A stretch of 64,000 bases of DNA, taken from NCBI RefSeq assembly GCF_013839525.1, contig NZ_JACDIS010000016.1:1-64000 (forward strand), given 5' to 3'. The DNA is from Chthonobacter rhizosphaerae. Its GTDB lineage: Bacteria > Pseudomonadota > Alphaproteobacteria > Rhizobiales > Pleomorphomonadaceae. Below, piece after piece: positions 36,217-44,877 of the stretch (position 1 is the stretch's first letter; every line of letters starts with the position of its first letter). The translations under genes and the position numbers were made by a program. Under the pieces are notes generated by a model that was not told the origin of the DNA, did no database searches, and saw only the letters and a program-made list of their open reading frames with translations.

Positions 36217-37338
36217 ATGGCCGAACCGTCCCGCCGCGCCATCCTCAACATGATCGCCGGCGCCGTCACCTTGCCGTTGCTCGGCCCACGCGCGATCTAT
36301 GCTGCCGAGCCCTCCGCCGAACCTCTGTTCGCCGCCTGCGTCAAGCAGCCGGACGGCGCCTATGCGGTCGCCATCCTGGACGACGCCGGCACGATCCGCC
36401 GCCTTCACCCGCTCCCGGACCGGGGCCACGACATCGCCTTCGATCCCGTCCGCCGCCGCTGCATCGCCTTCGCCCGTCGGCCCGGAACATTTGCCGTCGT
36501 CTTCGATCTTGCTGGCGAGAGCGAGCCGAAGATCCTTTCCAGCGCTCCTGGCCGCCACTTCTACGGCCACGGAGTCTTTTCCGCCGACGGATCTCTTCTC
36601 TACGCCACGGAGAACGACTTCGAGGCGGGTCGCGGCGTTGTCGGCATCTATGCCGCCGAGGCGGATTTCCGCCGTCTCGGGGAGGTGCCGACCGGCGGGG
36701 TCGGCCCGCACGAACTGGTCTGGCTGCCGGACGGCCGCACGCTCGCCATCGCCAACGGCGGCCTCGACACCCATCCGGATTTCGGCCGCGTCGACCTCAA
36801 CGCCGCCGACATGGCCCCGTCGCTGACCCTGATGGATGCGTCAAGCCACCGCCTCCTGGCCTCGCAGGTCCTCGACAAGTCCTTGAGCCGGCTCTCGATC
36901 CGCCATCTCGCCGTCGATCGCCGGGGCGCGGTCTGGTTCGGCGGCCAGTACGAGGGCGATCCGGCCGAGCACCCGCCGCTGGTCGGCCGGCTCACCCCCG
37001 GCGCCGGCGTGGACCTCTTCTCGCTGCCACCCGAGATCCGGCCGCGAACCCGCAACTATATCGGCTCGGTCGCGGCGTCCGCCGACGGCGACGCCGTCGC
37101 CTTCTCGGCCCCGCGCGGCAATCTCGTGTTCGCGCTCGACGCCGCGTCCGGGCGCTATCTGGGAGACGCCGCCTTTCGCGACGGCTGCGGTCTCGCCCCG
37201 GCGGCCCGGGCGTCCGGCCTCGTCGTCACGGCCGGCACGGGTCGGGTGGCCCGGCTGGAAACGGCCGACGGCCTCGCCTTGAAGCCCGTCGCCGCCGAGC
37301 CGGTAGCGTTCGACAACCACCTCGCGCGCCTGGCGTAA
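36217..37338 (+). CDS. DUF1513 domain protein, Tat-exported
   Basis: A 373-residue predicted beta-propeller protein. A twin-arginine-type signal SRRAILNMIAGAVTLPLLG begins at residue 5. DUF1513 features include RGHDIAFDPV, FYGHGVFSADGSLLYATEND, GVGPHELVWLPDG and FDNHLARL at the C-terminus. It closes the imelysin operon in the usual order. Function is unknown but tied to iron or metal handling by context. Confidence 0.9.
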   Translation: MAEPSRRAILNMIAGAVTLPLLGPRAIYAAEPSAEPLFAACVKQPDGAYAVAILDDAGTIRRLHPLPDRGHDIAFDPVRRRCIAFARRPGTFAVVFDLAGESEPKILSSAPGRHFYGHGVFSADGSLLYATENDFEAGRGVVGIYAAEADFRRLGEVPTGGVGPHELVWLPDGRTLAIANGGLDTHPDFGRVDLNAADMAPSLTLMDASSHRLLASQVLDKSLSRLSIRHLAVDRRGAVWFGGQYEGDPAEHPPLVGRLTPGAGVDLFSLPPEIRPRTRNYIGSVAASADGDAVAFSAPRGNLVFALDAASGRYLGDAAFRDGCGLAPAARASGLVVTAGTGRVARLETADGLALKPVAAEPVAFDNHLARLA

Positions 37339-37365
37339 GCCGCGGCGTCGCAAAGGCATTCCGGA

Positions 37366-38298
37366 TTAGGCGGCATCCAGCTCGCGCCGCCACGGCGGGT
37401 TGGCGCCCGCGCGCGAGCAGGTGATCGCGGCGCACTTTACGCCGAACCCGAGCGCGTTCGCGATGTCCGCCGCCGTCGCGCCTTCCAGCGCCTCGCGCTC
37501 GATCAACTGGGCCTCCTTCAGGGCCACCAGCGTGGTGCCCTGGAAGGTGTCGCCCGCGCCGATGGTGTCCACCACGTCCACCTTGGGGGCGGGCACCTCC
37601 ACGCATCCGGCCGTCTTGTGCCAGGCGATCACGCCCTTGCCGCCGCGCGTCACGATCACCAGCGTCGCGCCGCCCGAAAGAAGAGCCTCGGCCTTCGGAG
37701 CGTAATCGCTGCCGCCGTACAAGTAGTCGAAGTCCACGTCCGACATGCGGACGATGTCCGCGTTGGCGGCGAACGCCTCCATCCGCCGGCCATAGTCCGC
37801 CTTGTCCCGGACGAGCGACGGCCGGCAGTTCGGGTCGAAGGAAACGGTGGTCAAGTCTCTGGCGGCCTTGGCCATTTCGAGCGTGGAGGTCGACACCGGA
37901 TCGTTGATCAGCGTGGTCGACCCCACATGGATGGCGTCCACCGCCGCGAACGGAATCGACCCGGCCTTGTAGGTCCACAGCCGGGCGGCCGTGGTCTCGT
38001 CGTAGAAGGCGTAGTGCGGTTCCCCGTCCACGAACCGCACGAAAGCCAGGGTCGCCTCCGTATCCGACCGGTCCACATAGCGCAAATCCACCTTGGAGGC
38101 GGTCGCGTGGTCGGCGATCATCTGGCCGAACATGTCCTTGGACAGGCCGCCCACAAGGCCGGCCGGCACGCCGAGCCGGGCCATCGCGACGGCGATGTTC
38201 AGGCAGGAGCCGCCCACCACCGGCACATAGGCGTCCCGCCCGTCCTGGGCCTTCACCGGAACGAAGTCGATCAGCGCGTCGCCACAGCTCAGAAGCAT
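37366..38298 (-). CDS. PfkB-family fructokinase
   Basis: Phosphorylates a hexose, probably fructose, using ATP, 310 residues. PfkB signatures: GGSCLNIAVAMARLG near residue 28 and DTIGAGDTFQGT with the catalytic Asp. It ends 27 bases from the convergent DUF1513 gene. The tungstate transporter genes lie upstream on the same strand with 112 bases between, so a separate promoter is possible. Ribokinase-type sugars are an alternative substrate. Confidence 0.9.
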   Translation of the reverse strand: MLLSCGDALIDFVPVKAQDGRDAYVPVVGGSCLNIAVAMARLGVPAGLVGGLSKDMFGQMIADHATASKVDLRYVDRSDTEATLAFVRFVDGEPHYAFYDETTAARLWTYKAGSIPFAAVDAIHVGSTTLINDPVSTSTLEMAKAARDLTTVSFDPNCRPSLVRDKADYGRRMEAFAANADIVRMSDVDFDYLYGGSDYAPKAEALLSGGATLVIVTRGGKGVIAWHKTAGCVEVPAPKVDVVDTIGAGDTFQGTTLVALKEAQLIEREALEGATAADIANALGFGVKCAAITCSRAGANPPWRRELDAA

Positions 38299-38410
38299 CG
38301 GATCGGGCCCATGAGAGAGGGTCGGGTGCGGCGGAAGGACCCGCCGCCTCGGTCGCCCTTGCTAGCCCCAAAGGCCCGCTCGATCAATGCCGTCGCGCGG
38401 CTCCGCCCGG

Positions 38411-39250
38411 TCAGGTGCCGGACGGCGCGGCGTTCGGGTAGAAGAGCTGCTCGCCGTCGATTCTGAACCCGGCGATGGCCGCCTGGCCTTCCTTGGAGAT
38501 CAACCAGTCCACGAAGACTTGGCCGAGATCCGCCTTCACCGTCGGAATCTTCTCCGGGTTCACCAGGATCACGCCATACTGGTTGAAGAGCGACGCGTCA
38601 CCTTCCACCAGGATCGCGAGATCGCCTCTGTTCTTGAACGAAGCCCAGGTCGCCCGGTCGGTCAGCGCGTAGGCGTCCATGCCGGTCGCCACGTTCAGGG
38701 TCTGCCCCATGCCGGAGCCGGTCTCCCGATACCAGGTGCCGGACGCGGCCTTCACGTCCACGCCCGCCGCCTTCCAGAGCTTCAACTCCGCCTTGTGGGT
38801 GCCGCTGTCGTCCCCGCGCGAGGCGAACGGCGCCCCCGCCTCGGCGATCGCCTTCAACGCTCCGGCGGCGTCGTTGCCGCCGGCCACCTTGGCCGGATCG
38901 GCCTTCGGCCCGACGATGACGAAGTCGTTGTACATCACGTCGAAGCGCTTCACGCCGTAGCCTGCCGCCACGAACGCCTCCTCGTCCGCCTTGGCATGGA
39001 CGAGCAGCACGTCGCCGTCGCCGTTCTGGGCGTTCTTGATCGCCTGCCCGGTGCCGACGGCGACCACGTCCACCCGGATGCCGGTCTTCTCGGTGAACTT
39101 CGGCAACAGATGGTCGAACAGCCCGGAATTGGCCGTCGAGGTGGTGGACTGCACCAGGATCGACTTTTCCTCCGCGATGCCGGCGCCCGCCCCCATGGCG
39201 GACAGGAGGGCGGCGGCCGTCAGGCCGAACAGATGGCGGCGAGTAATCAC
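38411..39250 (-). CDS. tupA: tungstate ABC transporter substrate-binding protein
   Basis: Periplasmic oxyanion-binding protein, 279 residues. The TupA hallmark is STTSTANSGLFDHLLPKF soon after the signal peptide, with GDGDVLLVHAK and ASRGDDSGTHKAELKLW as further oxyanion-site segments. The GTG at 39250 is preferred because GAGGAG lies seven bases before it. The signal is Tat/Sec-like (ITRRHLFGLTAAALLSAMG). It is the last gene of the tupB-tupC-tupA unit, 33 bases after tupC. Confidence 0.92.
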   Translation of the reverse strand: MITRRHLFGLTAAALLSAMGAGAGIAEEKSILVQSTTSTANSGLFDHLLPKFTEKTGIRVDVVAVGTGQAIKNAQNGDGDVLLVHAKADEEAFVAAGYGVKRFDVMYNDFVIVGPKADPAKVAGGNDAAGALKAIAEAGAPFASRGDDSGTHKAELKLWKAAGVDVKAASGTWYRETGSGMGQTLNVATGMDAYALTDRATWASFKNRGDLAILVEGDASLFNQYGVILVNPEKIPTVKADLGQVFVDWLISKEGQAAIAGFRIDGEQLFYPNAAPSGT

Positions 39251-39283
39251 GGGCGGTCTCCTCAATAAAGGTCGAGAAAAAGC

Positions 39284-40033
39284 TCAGATAAGCAGCCGTC
39301 CGGCCAGATAGGCCCTGGCGGCCTCGCTGGCGGGGCCGGCGAAGAAGCGCTCGGCCGGCGTCTCCTCGGTCACGCGGCCGGCGTGAAGGAACACCACCCG
39401 GTCGGCCAGCCGCCGGGCCTGCGCCACGTCGTGAGTGACGAGGACCACCGCCGTCCCGGAGGCAGCCTCCCGGCGGATCACCGCCTCGATGGCGCCGACC
39501 GACGCCGGGTCGAGGCTCGCGGTCGGCTCGTCGAGGAGCAGCACGTCCGGCCGGTCCACCAGCGCCCGCGCCAGCGCCAGCCGCTGGCGTTCGCCGCCCG
39601 AAAGCACCCGGGCGGGCCGGTGCGCGAGGGCCGTGAGGCCGACGCCCGCCAGTGCGGTCTCGGCCGCGCTCCGGGGCAGGCGGCGGAGGTCCGACACGTA
39701 GGTGAGATTGGCGAGGACCGACCGGCGGAGCAGCACCGGATCCTGGAACACGAAGCCGATCCGCCGCCGCACCACGTCGTCCGGCGCCCGGCCGGCCCAG
39801 GTCACCGTGCCGGCGTCCGGTAGGATCAGCCCGTCGAGCGCCTTGAGGAGCACGCTCTTGCCGGCGCCGTTCGGCCCCAGCAGCACGGTGACGCCGCCCC
39901 CCTGCAGGGTGAAGGTGACGGACGCCAGGACCGGCTGATCGCCGCGGCGGAGCGCCAGTTCCCGCACCACGAGCGGCAGCAAGGGCGACGCGCGGCCCGT
40001 GACCTGGAGGTTGGGCGGGCAGCCGTCAGCCAT
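39284..40033 (-). CDS. tupC: tungstate ABC transporter ATP-binding protein
   Basis: A 249-residue ABC ATPase. Walker A is GPNGAGKSVLLKAL, signature LSGGERQRLALARAL, Walker B VLLLDEPTASLD, and the switch His in LVTHD. Its start overlaps the end of tupB by eight bases, so the two are coupled. It powers uptake of the ligand bound by TupA. Confidence 0.93.
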   Translation of the reverse strand: MADGCPPNLQVTGRASPLLPLVVRELALRRGDQPVLASVTFTLQGGGVTVLLGPNGAGKSVLLKALDGLILPDAGTVTWAGRAPDDVVRRRIGFVFQDPVLLRRSVLANLTYVSDLRRLPRSAAETALAGVGLTALAHRPARVLSGGERQRLALARALVDRPDVLLLDEPTASLDPASVGAIEAVIRREAASGTAVVLVTHDVAQARRLADRVVFLHAGRVTEETPAERFFAGPASEAARAYLAGRLLI

Positions 40034-40733
40034 GGCCGGCCTCCTCGGCCCGGAGCCTCAGGGCCATGACCGCGCCGTTGACGCCGAGCGCCACCAGCAT
40101 CAGCACGAAACCGAGCGCCAGCGCGAGGGCGAGGTCGCCCTTGGAGGTTTCCAGCGCGATGGCCGTCGTCATCACCCGGGTCACGTGGTCGATGTTGCCG
40201 CCGACCACGATCACCGCGCCGACCTCGGCGATGGCCCGCCCGAACCCGGCGAGGCCGACGGTGACGAGGGCCGAACGCCCGTCCCAGAGGAGGGTGGCGA
40301 GCCGCGTCCGCCAGGGCACCACCAGCGACCGGAACGTCTCGTCATAGTCGCGCGCGAGGGACTCCACCGTCTGGCGGGCCAGCGCCGCGACGAGCGGCGT
40401 CACCAGCACCGCCTGGGCGATCACCATGGCCGTCGGCGTGTAGAGGAGGCCAAGAAAGCCGAGCGGCCCGGCGCGGGACAGGAGCATGTAGACGAGGAGG
40501 CCGATCACCACCGGCGGCAGCCCCATCAGGGAATTGAGCGCGACGATCACCGCCCGCCGCCCCGGAAACCGCGAAAAGCCCACCAGCGCGCCGAGCGGCA
40601 GGCCGATGAGGCAGGCGCAGGCCACGGCGCCGAGGCTGACCGCGAGCGACCGGCCGATGATCTCCATCAGCACCGGATCGCCATTGAAAAGCAGAGAGGC
40701 CGCGAGCCCGAAGGCGGCACCGAAATCCTGCAC
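40026..40733 (-). CDS. tupB: tungstate ABC transporter permease
   Basis: A 235-residue inner-membrane permease with about five helices and the binding-protein-dependent transport loop FGRAIAEVGAVIVVGGNID (EAA-like). The GTG at 40733 is chosen from a preceding GGGAG; the frame is open to 40775. It is first in the tupB-tupC-tupA unit. Tungstate uptake usually supports tungsten-dependent formate or aldehyde enzymes, none of which are in this window. Confidence 0.9.
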   Translation of the reverse strand: MQDFGAAFGLAASLLFNGDPVLMEIIGRSLAVSLGAVACACLIGLPLGALVGFSRFPGRRAVIVALNSLMGLPPVVIGLLVYMLLSRAGPLGFLGLLYTPTAMVIAQAVLVTPLVAALARQTVESLARDYDETFRSLVVPWRTRLATLLWDGRSALVTVGLAGFGRAIAEVGAVIVVGGNIDHVTRVMTTAIALETSKGDLALALALGFVLMLVALGVNGAVMALRLRAEEAGHG

Positions 40734-40872
40734 CTGTCGTGTCTCCCACTTTTCCCGTCGTCTTTGTCCGCGCAATCTGGTCTATCCGGGACCGAGACTT
40801 CGCAGTGCGGGCGGCGACGCGATCGGCCGATTAGTGTCAGCCTGGATGCGGTCCAACAAGGTGAAGCGGTGC

Positions 40873-40898
40873 ATTTTTCCGCGCGACGGACGAAAAAT
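40873..40898. promoter_or_regulatory. AT-armed inverted repeat between tupB and the ferredoxin reductase gene
   Basis: Arms ATTTTTC (40873-40879) and GAAAAAT (40892-40898) are exact inverted copies around a 12-base GC-rich spacer, in the 228-base divergent gap. It could be an operator for either gene, possibly for a tungstate/molybdate regulator. It lies 64 bases before the ATG at 40962. Confidence 0.4.
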
Positions 40899-40961
40899 CG
40901 CAGGATGTCGTCACGCTCTGGAAAAAACGCACTCTGAAGCAGGTCTGCGCAGGAGAGCGGC

Positions 40962-42191
40962 ATGGTCGGTGGGATCGTGGTTGTGGGTGGTGGGCACGCC
41001 GGCGCGGCCCTGGTCGCGTCCTTGCGCAGCGAGGGCTACGAAGGACCGATCCGACTGGTGTCGGCGGAAGCGGAAATCCCCTACCAGCGGCCGCCGCTCT
41101 CCAAGGCCTTCCTGAAGGACACGTCCGCCGAAATCCTGCCGATCAAGCCGGAGGCCTGGTACGCCGCCAACCGGGTGGACGTGGACCTCGCCGTCACCGC
41201 CACCGCGATCGACCGGCAGGCGCGCACCATCCACCTCTCCGATGGCCGGACCGTGCCCTACGAGGGGCTGGCGCTCGCCCTCGGCGCCCGCGTCCGCAAG
41301 CCGGCCGTGCCCGGCGCCGACCTCGACGGCATCCTCTATCTCCGGTCGACCGCCGATGCCCGGATCCTGCGCGAGGCCCTGGTCGCCGCGAAGGATGTGG
41401 TGGTGGTCGGCGGCGGCTTCATCGGCCTGGAGGTGGCCGCGACCGCCGCGCTCCTCGGCAAGGCCGTGACCGTGCTGGAGGCGGCGCCGCGGCTCATGGG
41501 CCGGGCTGTCGCGCCGGAGGTATCCACCATCATGCTCGCCCGCCACCGCGCCGCCGGCATCGACGTGCGGCTGAACACCTCGCTCGTGTCGTTCGAGGGC
41601 GAGCGCGGCCGGGTTATGGCCGTGCGCGGATCGGGGGAGGGGTCGGCCATCCCGGCGGACCTCGTCCTCGTCGGCATCGGCGTGATCCCGAACGTGGAGA
41701 TCGCCGAGGCGGCCGGCCTTGCGGTGGACGGCGGCCTGCTCGTCGACGACCACGCGGTCACGTCCGACCACACCATCGTGGCGAGCGGCGACGGCGTGGT
41801 GTTCGACCACTGGCAGGCCGGGCGGCGGCTCCGCGTGGAATCGGTGCAGAACGCCACCGACCAGTCGCGCCACGCCGCCCTGGCGCTTCTTCACAAGCCG
41901 GACCCCTACCGCTCGGTGCCGTGGTTCTGGTCCGACCAGGGGCCGACCAAGCTGCAGATGGTCGGCCTCTCCCACGGCGCGGACCGGACGGTGGTGCGCG
42001 GCAATCCGCAGGAGGGCCGCTTCTCCGTCTTCCACTACGCTGGCGACCGGCTCGTCGCCATCGACAGCGTCGACCGCCCCGCCGATCACATGATCGGACG
42101 CCGCCTGCTCGCCGCCGGAACGCCCCTGCCGCCCGAGCTCGCCGCCGACGAGAGCGTGGACCTGAAGGCCCTCGCCGGCCCGACGCGATAG
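40962..42191 (+). CDS. NAD(P)/FAD-dependent ferredoxin reductase (rhodocoxin/putidaredoxin reductase type)
   Basis: A 409-residue flavoprotein. FAD site IVVVGGGHAGAALVASLR (5-22), PYQRPPLSKAFLK, the NAD(P) site VVVVGGGFIGLEVAATAALLG, and ASGDGVVFDHW for the second FAD motif. It moves electrons from NAD(P)H to a [2Fe-2S] ferredoxin for a P450 or dioxygenase. No ferredoxin is encoded next door. GGAGAG precedes the ATG. Confidence 0.93.
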   Translation: MVGGIVVVGGGHAGAALVASLRSEGYEGPIRLVSAEAEIPYQRPPLSKAFLKDTSAEILPIKPEAWYAANRVDVDLAVTATAIDRQARTIHLSDGRTVPYEGLALALGARVRKPAVPGADLDGILYLRSTADARILREALVAAKDVVVVGGGFIGLEVAATAALLGKAVTVLEAAPRLMGRAVAPEVSTIMLARHRAAGIDVRLNTSLVSFEGERGRVMAVRGSGEGSAIPADLVLVGIGVIPNVEIAEAAGLAVDGGLLVDDHAVTSDHTIVASGDGVVFDHWQAGRRLRVESVQNATDQSRHAALALLHKPDPYRSVPWFWSDQGPTKLQMVGLSHGADRTVVRGNPQEGRFSVFHYAGDRLVAIDSVDRPADHMIGRRLLAAGTPLPPELAADESVDLKALAGPTR

Positions 42192-42201
42192 CCCTAAGTT
42201 T

Positions 42202-42218
42202 AATTCGGCCGGTTGAAT
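42202..42218. promoter_or_regulatory. candidate xylose-regulator operator upstream of the LacI-type gene
   Basis: The minus-strand sequence ATTCAACCGGCCGAATT resembles the sequence at 43345-43361 (ATTCAATCGGCCAATGA) at 13 of 17 positions. It lies 105 bases before the regulator gene. LacI-type operators are short dyads centred on CG, and this fits. Confidence 0.5.
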
Positions 42219-42322
42219 GTGACAGGTTGGACCCACGCGGACCGCCCCCGATGAGGGGCGGTCGGATTGACGATGGGATCCCCTCGCGCTACTGATCAAA
42301 TCAGAGCAGAGGAGGCCCGGCC

Positions 42323-43345
42323 ATGAAGGTGACGCTGAAGGACGTGGCCGATGCGGCGGGCGTGAGCATCGCCACCGTGGACCGCGTCCTGAACCGCCGC
42401 GAGGGGGTGCGCGGCGACACGGTGGCCCGGGTTGAGGCGGCGATCCGCCAGCTCGGCTATGCGCCGTCGAGCCTCGCCTCGCGCGTCCAGCCCGCGCCGA
42501 GCCGCACTCTCTTCCTGCTGCCGCTTGGCGGAAACCCGTTCTTCACCAGCCTCACCGACGGCGTCGGCCAACTGCGCGAATGGCTGCCGTTCGCCGGCAG
42601 CACGTTCGACGTCCGCACCGTCGACGTGTTCGACGGTCCTGTGCTCGCCGCCGCCCTGGAGCGGGCCGGCGGCGACGGCTACGACGGAATCGCCGTCGTG
42701 GCGCTCGACCATCCCGCCGTGAAGGAGGCCATCAACGCGTTGACGCGCGCGGGCGTGCGCGTGGTGACGCTGGTGTCCGACGTGCCGGGCTCGCTCCGGG
42801 ACCGTTACGTGGGTATCGACAACACGGCCGCCGGGCGGACGGCCGGGTCGCTGACCGCCCGTTTCCTGCCGAACCGGCGCGGCAAGGTGGCCTTCATCAC
42901 CGGGTCGTTCGCGCTCCGGGACCATGCGGAACGCTGCTTCGGGTTCGAGCAGGTGATCGCCCAGGACTTCCCCGACGTCGAGGTCATCGCGGTCCGGGAA
43001 GGGCGTGACGATCCGGAGCGGGTGGCCCATCTCGTCCGCGATCTCCTGCACGATCATCCGGACCTCGCCGGCCTCTACAACGTCGGCGCCGGCACCGGCG
43101 GCGTCATTCGCGCCCTGGAAGCGGCAGGCCGGGCCCGGGAGGTGGTGTTCGTCGCCCACGAACTCACCCAGGAAAGCCGCTCCGCGCTCCTGCGCGGCAC
43201 CATCGACGCGGTGATCGGCCAGGACCCGCGGCACGAGGCCCGGTCGGCCGCGCGCGTGCTTCAGGCGTTGATCAACGGCTTCCCCGTGCTGGACGACCAG
43301 GAGCGGATCCGGATTGAGGTTTACCTGCGAGACAATCTGCCGTAA
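42323..43345 (+). CDS. LacI family transcriptional regulator of the xylose genes
   Basis: A 340-residue regulator. The helix-turn-helix TLKDVADAAGVSIATVDRVLN begins at residue 4, and a periplasmic-binding-protein-like sensor domain follows (FLLPLGGNPFFTSLTDGV, VGIDNTAAGRTAGSL, GLYNVGAGTGGVIRAL). GAGGAGG precedes the ATG. Its stop is 41 bases before xylulokinase, so it probably responds to xylose and controls xylB-xylA. The hinge residues TVDRV match the AraR/XylR-type LacI subgroup of rhizobia. Confidence 0.92.
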   Translation: MKVTLKDVADAAGVSIATVDRVLNRREGVRGDTVARVEAAIRQLGYAPSSLASRVQPAPSRTLFLLPLGGNPFFTSLTDGVGQLREWLPFAGSTFDVRTVDVFDGPVLAAALERAGGDGYDGIAVVALDHPAVKEAINALTRAGVRVVTLVSDVPGSLRDRYVGIDNTAAGRTAGSLTARFLPNRRGKVAFITGSFALRDHAERCFGFEQVIAQDFPDVEVIAVREGRDDPERVAHLVRDLLHDHPDLAGLYNVGAGTGGVIRALEAAGRAREVVFVAHELTQESRSALLRGTIDAVIGQDPRHEARSAARVLQALINGFPVLDDQERIRIEVYLRDNLP

Positions 43346-43361
43346 TTCAATCGGCCAATGA
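43345..43361. promoter_or_regulatory. candidate xylose-regulator operator before xylB
   Basis: ATTCAATCGGCCAATGA directly follows the regulator stop codon and precedes the xylB ribosome binding site. It shares 13 of 17 positions with the element at 42202-42218. Confidence 0.5.
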
Positions 43362-43386
43362 GAAATCACATCAGGGAGGAAGCGGC

Positions 43387-44847
43387 ATGGCCCACTACAT
43401 AGGCGTCGACGTGGGAACGTCGTCGGTCAAGGTCGTCCTCATCGACGAGGCCGAGCGGGTGATCGCCAGCCAGTCGGTGGCGCTCGAGGTGTCCCGCCCG
43501 AACCCGGGCTGGTCGGAGCAGGATCCGGACACCTGGGTCACCGCCACCTTCAAGGCCATGGACGCCCTGAAGCGGTCCAACGCGACCGAACTTTCGGACG
43601 TGAAGGGCATCGGCCTCTCCGGCCAGATGCATGGCGCCACCCTCCTCGACGAGGCCGACAAGCCGCTGCGCCCGGCCATCCTGTGGAACGACGGCCGGTC
43701 GGCCACCGAATGCGCGCTCCTGGAGCGCGTCGCCCCGAACTCCCGCGCGATCGCCGGCAACATCGCCATGCCGGGCTTCACCGCGCCGAAGCTGCTCTGG
43801 GTGTCGCGGCACGAGCCGGACGTGTTCAAGCGCGTCGCCAAGGTGCTGCTGCCCAAGGACTATGTGCGGCTGAAGCTCGTCGGCGACTACGTCTCCGACA
43901 TGTCGGACGCCGCCGGCACCCTGTGGCTCGACGTCGCCGGGCGCGACTGGTCTGACACGCTGCTGGCCGCCACCGGGCTCTCCCGCTCGCAGATGCCACG
44001 CCTAGTGGAGGGCACGGCGGCCTCCGGCACGCTGCTGCCCGCGCTTGCGGCCCGCTGGGGCATGACTACGCCGCCGGTGGTGGCGGGCGGAGGCGGCGAC
44101 AACGCCGCGAGCGCCGTCGGCATGGGGGCGGTGAAGCCCGGCGCGGCCTTCGCGTCGCTCGGCACCTCCGGCGTGCTGTTCGTCTCCAACGCCTCCTTCC
44201 TGCCGAACACCGAGGGCGCGGTGCACGCCTTCTGCCATGCGGTTCCGGACACCTGGCACCAGATGGGCGTGATCCTTTCGGCCACCGCCAGCCTGGAGTG
44301 GCTGTCGCACATCCTGGAAGCGCCGGCGCCGACCCTGACCTCGCCGCTCGACCCGAAGCCGACGGCCCCGTCGCCGGTGCTCTTCCTGCCCTACCTTTCC
44401 GGCGAGCGCACACCGCACAACGACGCCGGCGCCCGGGGCGCCTTCATCGGCCTCGGCCATGAGACGACCCGCGCCACGCTCACCCAGGCGGTGCTGGAAG
44501 GCGTCGCCTTCGCGTTCCGCGACTGTCTGCGCGTCCTCTCCGACGCCGGCACCGAGATCGACCGCGCCTTCGCGGTCGGCGGCGGTTCCCGGTCGGAGGC
44601 CTGGCTCGCCATCCTGGCGTCCGTGCTGAACAGGCCGCTCGACGTGACGAAGGAAGCGGACGCCGGCGGCGCCTTCGGGGCCGCGCGTCTCGGCCGCATC
44701 GCCGCCACCGGCGACGACCCGCTGGAGACGCTCACGCCGCCGCCGGTCGCGCGCACCATCGATCCGGACCCGGCGCTCGTCGGGCCCTACGAGGAGGCCT
44801 ACGACCGCTACCGCCGCCTCTTCCCCGCCATCCGCCAGGTCGTCTGA
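43387..44847 (+). CDS. xylB: xylulokinase
   Basis: Phosphorylates D-xylulose to xylulose 5-phosphate, 486 residues, FGGY family. The start IGVDVGTSSVKVVLID is the phosphate-binding motif; GLSGQMHGATLLD with the catalytic-site MHG, ILWNDGRS, and a late VGGGSRSEAWLAILASVL follow. GGGAGGA precedes the ATG. xylA is 30 bases downstream. Confidence 0.96.
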   Translation: MAHYIGVDVGTSSVKVVLIDEAERVIASQSVALEVSRPNPGWSEQDPDTWVTATFKAMDALKRSNATELSDVKGIGLSGQMHGATLLDEADKPLRPAILWNDGRSATECALLERVAPNSRAIAGNIAMPGFTAPKLLWVSRHEPDVFKRVAKVLLPKDYVRLKLVGDYVSDMSDAAGTLWLDVAGRDWSDTLLAATGLSRSQMPRLVEGTAASGTLLPALAARWGMTTPPVVAGGGGDNAASAVGMGAVKPGAAFASLGTSGVLFVSNASFLPNTEGAVHAFCHAVPDTWHQMGVILSATASLEWLSHILEAPAPTLTSPLDPKPTAPSPVLFLPYLSGERTPHNDAGARGAFIGLGHETTRATLTQAVLEGVAFAFRDCLRVLSDAGTEIDRAFAVGGGSRSEAWLAILASVLNRPLDVTKEADAGGAFGAARLGRIAATGDDPLETLTPPPVARTIDPDPALVGPYEEAYDRYRRLFPAIRQVV

Positions 44848-44877
44848 CCGTCACAGGCCTTCACAGGAGCCTCACGC

